64,000 nucleotides of DNA from SKLM01 sp964575455 (GTDB taxonomy: Bacteria > Chloroflexota > Anaerolineae > B4-G1). Under the pieces are notes generated by a model. The model saw only the letters and a program-made list of their open reading frames with translations. It was not told the origin of the DNA and searched no databases. The DNA lies in NCBI GenBank assembly GCA_964575455.1, contig CAZNRX010000002.1:62001-126000 (forward strand). Direction: 5' to 3'. Shown one piece after another: positions 40,637 through 47,923 of this stretch. How positions within the stretch are numbered: the first letter of the stretch is position 1; each line of letters starts with the position of its first letter. The translations under genes were made by a program, and so were the position numbers.

Positions 40637-40763
40637 CGAGATTCCCCCTCGTCGTCCTGGGCGTGCCGGAAAGCTGGGTCTTAGGCCCTCCATTGCCCTG
40701 TTATGCAACGTCGTCGCGGAGTTGGAAGACGCTGCAAGCGGCGGGCAGCGTCAGCAGATAGAG

Positions 40764-40792
40764 ATTCTAGTTGCAATTCCTGGGAATGTCAA
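40764..40792 (-). promoter_or_regulatory. Sigma-70 promoter of the YkuD gene
   Basis: Minus-strand TTGACA (40787-40792), 17-bp spacer, TAGAAT (40764-40769). Confidence 0.8.
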
Positions 40793-40807
40793 TCGAAATC
40801 TGTGCCT

Positions 40808-40836
40808 TTGACTTTTGCCCGCGAATGTGATAAGAT
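40808..40836 (+). promoter_or_regulatory. Sigma-70 promoter of the PIN-TRAM/cysS operon
   Basis: TTGACT (40808-40813), 17-bp spacer, TAAGAT (40831-40836). It gives an unusually long leader of about 220 nt. Confidence 0.75.
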
Positions 40837-40940
40837 ACTGCTGTTATTGAGGGGCGTTGTCCTTACTTGCAGTCCGATTGTGTGTTTTCATTTTTCCTTT
40901 ATTCTTCCGCCAAGGCACAGAGGACTCCACCCGAGTGAAA

Positions 40941-41026
40941 ACCTGCACCCAGGCTCGGTGACCGCGTAGGACTGCTCCGGGATGCCCCTGGCAGGTGAGG
41001 TCTTGCTGGCGCTCACCTGTCTTTTT
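40941..41026 (+). promoter_or_regulatory. Candidate transcription attenuator in the PIN-TRAM/cysS leader
   Basis: A terminator hairpin (CAGGTGAG 40992-40999 with CTCACCTG 41012-41019, then TTTTT at 41022-41026) lies upstream of the first start codon. Its left arm overlaps CCTGGCAGGT (40987-40996), which can instead pair with ACCTG-CAC-CCAGG (40941-40953). The two structures exclude each other, as in an antiterminator/terminator switch. The segment between contains GGTGACCGCG, only loosely like a T-box motif. Confidence 0.6.
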
Positions 41027-41062
41027 GTAGATCATTGCTGATTCATACCAGGGGGTAGTAGC

Positions 41063-42112
41063 ATGAGTGCGGATTTCATCTCTCGCATCATCGGCATGTT
41101 GGTGCTGGCTGTCGCCGGGGTTTTTCTGGGGATTTATCTGGCGGCGCAGCTGAACGGTGAGCCTTATCAGTACGTGGCGATCTTCTTTCTCATCGGTGCC
41201 CTGGCGGGGCTGGTGCTGACGCCTTATTTCTCGGTACGACCATTTCTTGCCCTTCGGAGGCGTATTCGGCAGGCGCCGGCTCAACAGCTCCTGGCGGGCA
41301 TCCTGGGCCTGGTGGTGGGGCTGATCATAGCCGCGTTGCTTGTGTTTCCCCTCTCGCTGCTGCCCTCGCCGTTCAAGCAAATTCTACCCTTCGTCGTCGC
41401 TGTCCTGTTTGGCTACTTCGGCGTCATGGTCATGATCACACGCCAACACGACATCTTCAGTCTGATACGAGGCCAGTTGCCAGATCGAGAGGGGGGTCGG
41501 CCGAGGGCGATGTCCAACGTCAGGCCGGTGCTTCTTGATACCAGCGTCATCATCGATGGGCGAATTGCGGACATAAGCCGCACCGGTTTCATCAATGGCG
41601 AGATGTTGGTGCCGCGCTTCGTGCTCAACGAGCTCCAGCACATCGCCGATTCCTCGGAGGCCCTGCGTCGGAGGCGCGGGCGGCGCGGGCTGGAGATGCT
41701 TCGTCGTCTCCAGAACGATTCGGTGACCCCGGTCCGGATCGTGGACATGGACATCGATGGCGTCCGCGAGGTGGATGACAAGCTGGTGCTCCTGGCGAAG
41801 CGCATGACGTGTCCCATCGTGACCAATGACTACAACCTCAACCGTGTGGCGCAGTTGCAGGGTGTACGAGTCCTGAATATCAATGAGCTGGCAAACGCCG
41901 TCAAGGCTATGTTCCTTCCCGGAGAGTCGCTCGACATCGAGATCATCCAGGAGGGGAAGGAGGTTGGTCAGGGCGTCGGCTACCTGGACGACGGGACAAT
42001 GGTCGTCGTGGAGCATGGGAAGCCGCATATTGGCCGGCAGGTTGAGGTGGTCGTGACCAAGGTGCTCCAGACGTCAGCCGGTCGTATGCTGTTTGCACGA
42101 ATAGAGCAGTAA
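41063..42112 (+). CDS. Membrane-anchored PIN-TRAM nuclease-like protein (YacL family)
   Basis: 349 residues. Four hydrophobic segments in 1-125 (GMLVLAVAGVFLGIYLAAQL, VAIFFLIGALAGLVLTPYF, LLAGILGLVVGLIIAALLVF, ILPFVVAVLFGYFGVMVMI) precede a PIN domain with acidic residues in VLLDTSVIIDGRIADI, FVLNELQHIAD, VREVDDKLVLLA and IVTNDYNLNRVA. A C-terminal TRAM domain (GESLDIEIIQEGKEVGQGVGYLDDGTMVVVEHG) likely binds RNA. The architecture matches YacL-type proteins, which are often next to cysS. It probably processes RNA at the membrane. It is the first gene after the candidate attenuator. Confidence 0.92.
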   Translation: MSADFISRIIGMLVLAVAGVFLGIYLAAQLNGEPYQYVAIFFLIGALAGLVLTPYFSVRPFLALRRRIRQAPAQQLLAGILGLVVGLIIAALLVFPLSLLPSPFKQILPFVVAVLFGYFGVMVMITRQHDIFSLIRGQLPDREGGRPRAMSNVRPVLLDTSVIIDGRIADISRTGFINGEMLVPRFVLNELQHIADSSEALRRRRGRRGLEMLRRLQNDSVTPVRIVDMDIDGVREVDDKLVLLAKRMTCPIVTNDYNLNRVAQLQGVRVLNINELANAVKAMFLPGESLDIEIIQEGKEVGQGVGYLDDGTMVVVEHGKPHIGRQVEVVVTKVLQTSAGRMLFARIEQ

Positions 42113-42116
42113 CGCT

Positions 42117-42148
42117 GACCAGCGTGCGGAGCTAAGCCGCGTGCGGAG
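42117..42148 (-). repeat. CGCACGCGGCTTAGCT repeat upstream of cysS
   Basis: GCGTGCGGAGCTAAGCCGCG and a second GTGCGGAGC. Its complement matches the loop of 27937-27986 and the segment at 44417-44455. Confidence 0.55.
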
Positions 42149-42193
42149 CATCCCGCCGACTTCTGTTCGCCCTGATATGATGAGGAGAGTTTC

Positions 42194-43672
42194 ATGGCAC
42201 TGAAAATCTTCAACTACCTCACGCGTGAGAAGGAACCCTTTGAACCGCTGCAAGAGGGGCACGTGGGAATGTATGCCTGCGGCCCGACCGTGTACGACCA
42301 TGCTCATCTGGGGCACGCCAAGACCTACGTGGCCCTGGACGTCATGGTCCGTTACCTGCGGTATCTGGATTACAACGTCCGCTACGTTCAGAACATTACG
42401 GACGTCGGCCATCTCCTGGACAGCGGCGAGGATCGGATCCTTCGGAAGGCGCGCCTGGAGCGGGTCGAGCCGATGGAGGTGGCGGAGACCTATACCCGTT
42501 CGTACTTCGAGGACATGGACGCCCTCGGCGTCACGCGCCCGGACATATCGCCCCGCGCCAGTGGGCATATTCCGGAGCAGATCCAGGTCGTCGAGACGCT
42601 GCTGAAGAAGGGCTACGCCTACGAGACGGAGGAGGGAGACGTCTACTTCTCTGTGGAGGCCTTCGACGACTACGGTAAGCTCTCTGGCCGTGACGTCGAG
42701 GACCTCGAGGCCGGGGCGCGGGTGGAGGTTCGAGAGGAGAAGCGGCACCCGGCCGACTTCGCCCTTTGGAAGCGCGCGGAGCCCGAGCACATTCTGCGCT
42801 GGTCCTCGCCCTGGGGATGGGGCTACCCCGGTTGGCACGTCGAGTGCACAGCTATGGCGACGAGATACTTGGGGGACACGTTCGACATCCACGGCGGGGG
42901 GATCGACAACATCTTCCCCCACAACGACTGTGAGATCGCGCAGTCGGAGGCGGCCACGGGGAAGCCCTTCGCCCGATACTGGGTGCTGGCTGGCTCGCTG
43001 ACCGTCGACGACGTCAAGATGAGCAAGAGCCTGGGCAACTTCATCACCATCAAGGAGGCCCTTGAGCTCTATAGCCCGGAGGCGATTCGCTTCTTCGTCT
43101 TGTCGAGCCACTATCGGAAGCCGGTCGATTTCAGCCGCGAGGCGATGCTGTCGGCGGAGCGGGGCGTCGAGCGGCTTCACAACACCGTGCGCACGCTGCG
43201 CCTGCGGAGGGAGCAGGCCCAGCCGGCGGGGACCGCCGAGCTTTCTGAGGTGGGTACCCTGATGCCCTATTCGGAGCGGTTCCTGGAAGCGATGGATGAT
43301 GACTTCAATACCCCCCAGGCTATCGCTGCCCTGTTTGATCTGAACAGGAACGTGAACGAGCTGCTGAACTCGGGCAAGACCCTCAGCCAGGGCACGTTGG
43401 CCGCCATCGACGACATCTACAGCGAGCTGGGGGGACAGATACTGGGCATCATACCGGATGACGTGACGGTCTTCGCCGCAGGGGCAGAAGGGGCCAGCGA
43501 AGCGTTGTTCGAGGGCTTGATGGACATCATCCTCGATATCCGCGAGGAGTATCGGGAGGCCGAAGCCTGGCAGCGTGCCGACGCGCTGAGAGATCGATTG
43601 AGAGACCTTGGGATTGTCGTCGACGATCGACCTGAGGGACCGGTCTGGCGATTGGATCACGGCTCGCTGTGA
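42194..43672 (+). CDS. cysS: Cysteinyl-tRNA synthetase
   Basis: 492 residues. CGPTVYDHAHLGHAKTYV holds zinc ligand C29 and the HIGH equivalent HLGH (38-41). Further zinc ligands are in GWHVECTAMA and HGGGIDNIFPHNDCEIAQSE, and KMSKSLGNF lies near 273. The C-terminal helical domain (EAMDDDFNTPQAIAALFDLNRNVNELL, REAEAWQRADALRDRLRDLGIVVDDRPEGPVWRL) is typical. It charges tRNA-Cys in the cytoplasm. It is 81 bp after the PIN-TRAM gene and overlaps the methyltransferase gene by 4 bp (GTGA). Confidence 0.97.
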   Translation: MALKIFNYLTREKEPFEPLQEGHVGMYACGPTVYDHAHLGHAKTYVALDVMVRYLRYLDYNVRYVQNITDVGHLLDSGEDRILRKARLERVEPMEVAETYTRSYFEDMDALGVTRPDISPRASGHIPEQIQVVETLLKKGYAYETEEGDVYFSVEAFDDYGKLSGRDVEDLEAGARVEVREEKRHPADFALWKRAEPEHILRWSSPWGWGYPGWHVECTAMATRYLGDTFDIHGGGIDNIFPHNDCEIAQSEAATGKPFARYWVLAGSLTVDDVKMSKSLGNFITIKEALELYSPEAIRFFVLSSHYRKPVDFSREAMLSAERGVERLHNTVRTLRLRREQAQPAGTAELSEVGTLMPYSERFLEAMDDDFNTPQAIAALFDLNRNVNELLNSGKTLSQGTLAAIDDIYSELGGQILGIIPDDVTVFAAGAEGASEALFEGLMDIILDIREEYREAEAWQRADALRDRLRDLGIVVDDRPEGPVWRLDHGSL

Positions 43673-44427
43673 GGGAGACGATATACGGTCGCAATGCGGT
43701 CTACGAGACCTTGAGGGCCGCCCGTCGTGAGTTCTATCAGCTCTCGTTGGCGCAAGGCATCCGTGAGACGGACGTCATTGACCAGATCGTCTACCTCGCT
43801 GAGGAGGCCGGGGTTCCCACTGAACGGGTGGACCGCCGCGCGCTGGAGCGCTTCGGGCCCTTCAATCATCAGGGGGTGGTGCTGGAGGCAAGCGAATACC
43901 CCTATGAGCCGCTGGATGAGCTGTACGCGATCGCCGAATCCGCGGATGAGCCCGCTCTGTTTCTTGTTCTTGATCTTCTGAAGGACCCTCACAACGTTGG
44001 CAGCCTGCTGCGGACAGCGGAGGCGGTTGGCGTCCACGGCGTCGTCATCCAGCGGCGCCGTGCTGTGGACGTCACGCCCACCGTGGTTCACACCTCCGTG
44101 GGGGCTGTGGAGCACCTCCACGTAGCGCGGGTGACGAACCTGGTGCGCGCCATGGAGTGGCTCAAGGAACAGCGCGTCTGGATCGCCGGTATGGAGGCGG
44201 TGCGTGACGCGCAAGAGCACTATCAGGCTGATCTGACAGGGGCGCTGGGCGTCGTGGTGGGCAGCGAGGGGAAGGGGATGCGTCGACTGGTGCGCGAGCG
44301 ATGCGATTTCCTGATTCGGCTTCCCATGCATGGCTTGGTGACCTCGCTCAACGCCTCGGTGGCCGGCTCGGTGGTGCTCTACGAGGTTTTGCGGCAGCGC
44401 CAGCTGCAGGGGCGGAGTGCGGCTTAG
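43669..44427 (+). CDS. rlmB: SpoU/TrmH-family rRNA 2'-O-ribose methyltransferase (RlmB-like)
   Basis: 252 residues. The N-terminal substrate-binding domain (IYGRNAVYETLRAARREFYQL, ERFGPFNHQGVVLEAS) and SPOUT knot motifs are clear: LVLDLLKDPHNVGSLLRTAEAVGVHGVVI, LGVVVGSEGKGMRRLVRERCD and IRLPMHGLVTSLNASVAGSVVLYEVLRQR. This matches RlmB, which methylates G2251 of 23S rRNA, though other TrmH substrates are possible. It starts at GTG 43669 overlapping the cysS stop; the cysS-rlmB order is conserved in many bacteria. The 3' end runs into a repeat (GCGGCTTAGCTTCGCACGC). Confidence 0.9.
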   Translation: MRETIYGRNAVYETLRAARREFYQLSLAQGIRETDVIDQIVYLAEEAGVPTERVDRRALERFGPFNHQGVVLEASEYPYEPLDELYAIAESADEPALFLVLDLLKDPHNVGSLLRTAEAVGVHGVVIQRRRAVDVTPTVVHTSVGAVEHLHVARVTNLVRAMEWLKEQRVWIAGMEAVRDAQEHYQADLTGALGVVVGSEGKGMRRLVRERCDFLIRLPMHGLVTSLNASVAGSVVLYEVLRQRQLQGRSAA

Positions 44428-44455
44428 CTTCGCACGCGGCTTAGCTTTGCGCGCG
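44417..44455 (+). repeat. GCGGCTTAGCTTCGCACGC tandem repeat after rlmB
   Basis: Two adjacent units (TGCGGCTTAGCTTCGCACGC and a diverged GCGGCTTAGCTTTGCGCGC). The first unit supplies the rlmB stop codon. Confidence 0.6.
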
Positions 44456-44468
44456 AGGGAGGGGGAAG

Positions 44469-45512
44469 GTGGTTAAGGGCACGCTTCTGGGCCAGTTGAG
44501 GCGGCGCTGGCCCATTCTGGTTCTAGGCCTGGTCATCAGCGCTGGCCTGCTCTGGTTCACGTTCCGGGATCTCCGGATGGAGGAGATCCTGGTGGCGCTG
44601 CGCGGTGCCAACTACTGGTGGCTCGTCCCAAGCGTGGCCGTCTATTTCGTCTCGGTCTGGTTCCGGAGCTGGCGCTGGAGGTTCCTGCTCCGCGGGAGCA
44701 AGCACATCTCCGTCCACTGCCTCTTCCCGGTCGTCGTCATTGGCTACATGGGGAACAACCTGCTCCCGTTCCGCCTCGGCGAGGTGCTCCGTGCCTACGT
44801 CCTCTGGCGCCGGGAGACAGTGAACGTCGGCACGTCCCTCACCACAGCGGTGCTGGAGCGGCTGTTCGATGGGCTGACGATGGTACTTTTCGTCTTTTTT
44901 GGCCTCCTGTTTGTTCCCATGTTGACCTTCGTCAGCCGGCTGGTGACCATCGCCACCGCGGTCTTCCTTGGTGCGTTGGTGGTATTCCTGTTCTTGGCCG
45001 CTCGCCCTCGGCTCCTCCATCGGATAGCCCATGGCCTGATCGAGGCCCTTATGCCAGAGCAGTTCCGCGAGCCACTGCTCGAGCTGGTGGAGGGTGTGAT
45101 CGCCGGTCTGGAGAGCCTGCGGAGCGGGCGAGACGTGTTGGTGGTCTTTGGCGTCACGCTCTGGGTGTGGGTCTTGGAGACGTTGATCTACTGGCTCGTC
45201 AGCTTTGCATTCGATCTGCAGCTGCCCTACTTCGGGATCGTGCTGATGGCTGGGGTGGTGAATCTACTGACGGCGCTCCCCTCGCTGCCCGGCTACATCG
45301 GGACGTTTGAAGGGGGAGGGGTACAGGTTCTGGAGATCATCGGCGCGGCGTCCGGGCCCGCGGCGAGTTACGTGCTGGTGCTCCACGCCACCTCGCTCAT
45401 TCCGGTGACGCTGTTGGGGCTGATCTTCATGGCCCAGGAGGGCGTGCATTGGGCTGAGGTCTGGGAGCAGGAGGGCGCCGCTTCGCCCACAGGAGCAGAA
45501 GGGCAGGGGTGA
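44469..45512 (+). CDS. Flippase-like integral membrane protein (LPG synthase TM-region / UPF0104 family)
   Basis: 347 residues with about eight TM segments. Family features: GANYWWLVPSVAVYFVSVWFRSWRWRFLLRG, FPVVVIGYMGNNLLPFRLGEVLRAYVL (the highly conserved N-x-LLPxRxGE), TSLTTAVLERLFDGLTMV and LPSLPGYIGTFEGG. Members include the TM part of lysyl-PG synthase and AglD-type proteins. With no catalytic domain it may move or present a lipid-linked substrate. GTG 44469 follows GGGAGGGGGAAG. The oxidoreductase and LCP genes follow directly, hinting at a shared envelope-polymer pathway. Confidence 0.88.
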   Translation: MVKGTLLGQLRRRWPILVLGLVISAGLLWFTFRDLRMEEILVALRGANYWWLVPSVAVYFVSVWFRSWRWRFLLRGSKHISVHCLFPVVVIGYMGNNLLPFRLGEVLRAYVLWRRETVNVGTSLTTAVLERLFDGLTMVLFVFFGLLFVPMLTFVSRLVTIATAVFLGALVVFLFLAARPRLLHRIAHGLIEALMPEQFREPLLELVEGVIAGLESLRSGRDVLVVFGVTLWVWVLETLIYWLVSFAFDLQLPYFGIVLMAGVVNLLTALPSLPGYIGTFEGGGVQVLEIIGAASGPAASYVLVLHATSLIPVTLLGLIFMAQEGVHWAEVWEQEGAASPTGAEGQG

Positions 45513-45518
45513 AAGGCT

Positions 45519-46895
45519 ATGAACATTGGGATCATTGGCGCCGGTATCACCGGCCTGACGGCGGCTTACGACCTGACGAAGCACGGACACGAGGTCACCG
45601 TCTACGAGGCTCGATCCTACGGCGGCGGCCTGGCGGCCGGGTTCCGCGACCGGGCCTGGGATTGGCACCTGGAGCATTTCTACCATCACTGGTTCGCCTC
45701 CGATGATCAGCTGATCGGGCTGATCGACGAGCTGGGCGCCCGCGACAGGCTCTTCTTTCGGCGTCCGACGACCACCCTCTACCATCAGGGCGAGCTCTAT
45801 GCCCTAGACAGCCCTGTGCCCTGGCTTGCCTTTCTCCCCTTCCCGCCCCTGCACCGCGCCGTCCGGGTGCTTCAGTTCACGCCGTTGTCATTGATCGACC
45901 GGCTGCGAGCCGGCCTGGTGGGAGCCTATCTGACCGTGATCCGGGACTGGCGGCCGCTCGAGCGCGTGACGGCCCACGACTGGATGCGCAGAACGGTGGG
46001 CGAGCGGGCCTACAACGTGCTCTGGCGCCCCCTGTTGATCAGCAAGTTCGGTGAGGAGCACTACCGGGACGTCAACATGGCCTGGATGTGGGCGCGGCTC
46101 TATAAGCGCACCGCCAGCCTGGGGTACTTCGAGGGCGGCTTCCAGGCCTTCGTCGATCTCCTCGTCGAGCGGGTCGAGGAGCAGGGGGGAGCCGTGCGCT
46201 TCAACGTAGAGGTGAGCGGCATACGGCGCGAAACACGAAGGGCACGAAGTACGGAGGGCGGGATCCGGCTAGCGTTGGATGGAGCCGGTGCGGAGACGGC
46301 GCACGAAGCGGTCATCGCCACGGTCTCGCCGCGGGCGATGCTGGAGCTGACCCCGGAGCTTACGGGTCCGTACGCGTCGAAGCTGAGGAATCTGCAATCG
46401 ATGGGCGCTGTGGCGCTGGTTCTGGCCCTCGACCGCAGCCTCACCGATGGACACTATTGGATCAACCTGCCCAAGGGGGGCGAGATCCCCTTTATGGGGC
46501 TGGTCGAGCACACCAACTACATCTCTCCTGACCACTACGGCGGCGACCATCTGGTCTACTGCGGTGACTACCTATCGCCGGACCACCCCTACTTCGGCTA
46601 CGAGAAAGAGAAGCTGCTGGAGATCTACCTTCCGGGTCTGAGGAGAATCAACCCCGACTTCCGCTCGGACTGGGTCCGGAAGAGCTGGATGTTCACGGAG
46701 CGGTACGCTCAACCGGTCCCTATGGTCGGTCACTCGCGCAACATTCCCGCGCTGAAGACGCCCGTTCCCAGCCTGTGGATGGCGACCATGAGCCAGGTCT
46801 ACCCCTGGGACCGGGGCAGCAACTACGCCGTGGAGATCGGCCGCCGGGTGGCGCGGCAGGTCCAGGCCAGCGCGGTCGCCGAGAACGGCGCGTGA
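45519..46895 (+). CDS. FAD-dependent amine-oxidase-like oxidoreductase (NAD(P)-binding Rossmann)
   Basis: 458 residues. N-terminal FAD motif IGIIGAGITGLTAAYDL, then VTVYEARSYGGGLAAGF. The middle and C-terminal parts (WHLEHFYHHWFASDDQLIGLIDELG, NVLWRPLLISKFGEEHYRDVNMAWMWARL, MATMSQVYPWDRGSNYAVEIGR) fit the protoporphyrinogen-oxidase/phytoene-desaturase-like group often found in polysaccharide and lipid-sugar clusters. The product is cytoplasmic with an affinity for lipidic substrates; reaction unknown. A CACGAAGG repeat (46227-46250) interrupts a beta-region as RRETRRARSTEGG. It sits 6 bp after the flippase-like gene; its stop overlaps the LCP GTG. Confidence 0.85.
   Translation: MNIGIIGAGITGLTAAYDLTKHGHEVTVYEARSYGGGLAAGFRDRAWDWHLEHFYHHWFASDDQLIGLIDELGARDRLFFRRPTTTLYHQGELYALDSPVPWLAFLPFPPLHRAVRVLQFTPLSLIDRLRAGLVGAYLTVIRDWRPLERVTAHDWMRRTVGERAYNVLWRPLLISKFGEEHYRDVNMAWMWARLYKRTASLGYFEGGFQAFVDLLVERVEEQGGAVRFNVEVSGIRRETRRARSTEGGIRLALDGAGAETAHEAVIATVSPRAMLELTPELTGPYASKLRNLQSMGAVALVLALDRSLTDGHYWINLPKGGEIPFMGLVEHTNYISPDHYGGDHLVYCGDYLSPDHPYFGYEKEKLLEIYLPGLRRINPDFRSDWVRKSWMFTERYAQPVPMVGHSRNIPALKTPVPSLWMATMSQVYPWDRGSNYAVEIGRRVARQVQASAVAENGA
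46227..46250 (+). repeat. Family A repeat inside the FAD oxidoreductase gene
   Basis: GCGCGAAACACGAAGGGCAC followed by GAAG, in frame. Confidence 0.65.
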
Positions 46896-47923
46896 GCCAA
46901 GAACCGGTCCGCCCGGGGATCCCGCCGTCAGAGCGGTCGATCTACAGGGGGGCGGAGCAGAGGACGCAGCCTCCACCGCCGGTCAAGCACAGGCTGACGC
47001 CAAGGGCGACGAGGAGAAAGCGCGGCTTCTGTCTCTCGCCGTTCGTCCTGGCCGTCCTGATCCTGGCTATCTCCTGCGGCTGTGTCGGCCTGGTCGGTGT
47101 CTGGGCTTCGCAGGCGGCCAGACCTCGCACCACCGTCCTGATCCTGGGTCTCGACCGCCGGCCAGAGCAGGGCGATGCCGTCCGCTCTGACGTCCTGATG
47201 CTGGTGACCGCGCATGCGCTTGGGCGGACCGAGTCCGCCCCTCCTCGCCTGGGGCTGCTCTCGATTCCCCGAGATCTCTACGTTGAGATCCCCGGACATG
47301 GCAAGGGCCGCATCAACACCGCTCACTTCTGGGGGGAGCACGAGGAGCCGGGCGGCGGTCCTGATCTGGCCATGGAGGCCGTCGCTGCGAGCTTCGGCGT
47401 GCCTGTTCACGGCTACGTGCGCGTCGATTTCGACGCGTTCCGCGCCGTGGTCGACGCCGTGGGGGGCATCGACGTGGTGGTCGAGGAGCGGATCGTGGAT
47501 GACGCCTATCCCACCGAGGACTACGGCACCATGCGCATCGAGATTCCCGCCGGGCCGCAGCATATGGACGGCGAGCGGGCGCTCCAGTACGTCCGCTCCC
47601 GCCACGGGGCCTCCGATTTCGAGCGGGCCGCGCGTCAGCAGAAGGTGATGATGGCTCTGGCGCGACGGCTGGCGGTTCCTGCGAGTTGGCCCCGTCTCCC
47701 TGCTGTCCTTTGGGCCGTGGTGGAGCACGTGGAGACGAACCTGGGTCCGGTGGGTATGGCTCAGCTGGCGGTGACGGCGCTCCGGGTGGGGCCGGACGGC
47801 ATCGAGCACCACGTGATCGACCGTGACATGACCCGCCCGTGGACCACGCCCACGGGCGGCGCGGTGCTCCTGCCGCGCTGGGATGTGATCAATCCCCTCG
47901 TGGAGAGGGTGTTCGGCCCGTAG
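46892..47923 (+). CDS. LytR-CpsA-Psr (LCP) family envelope polymer ligase
   Basis: 343 residues from GTG 46892, which overlaps the preceding stop (GTGA). A cytoplasmic Pro-rich tail and one TM (LSPFVLAVLILAISCGCVGLVGVW) lead to the extracytoplasmic LCP domain: TTVLILGLDRRPEQGDAVRSDVLMLV, LLSIPRDLYVEIPGHGKGRINTAHF, HGYVRVDFDAFRAVVDAVGGIDVVVEERI, MDGERALQYVRSRHGASDFERAARQQ. Conserved Arg and Asp of the pyrophosphate site are present. LCP enzymes join lipid-linked glycopolymers to peptidoglycan. With the flippase-like and oxidoreductase genes it suggests a wall-polymer module. Its last 35 bp overlap the convergent ABC gene. Confidence 0.92.
   Translation: MSQEPVRPGIPPSERSIYRGAEQRTQPPPPVKHRLTPRATRRKRGFCLSPFVLAVLILAISCGCVGLVGVWASQAARPRTTVLILGLDRRPEQGDAVRSDVLMLVTAHALGRTESAPPRLGLLSIPRDLYVEIPGHGKGRINTAHFWGEHEEPGGGPDLAMEAVAASFGVPVHGYVRVDFDAFRAVVDAVGGIDVVVEERIVDDAYPTEDYGTMRIEIPAGPQHMDGERALQYVRSRHGASDFERAARQQKVMMALARRLAVPASWPRLPAVLWAVVEHVETNLGPVGMAQLAVTALRVGPDGIEHHVIDRDMTRPWTTPTGGAVLLPRWDVINPLVERVFGP

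Noticed and set aside
40941..41026. A T-box riboswitch for cysS
   Set aside because: GGTGACCGCG is similar to the end of the T-box motif, but the UGGN bulge that reads the tRNA end is not present and no specifier loop could be placed. Kept only as an unclassified attenuator.
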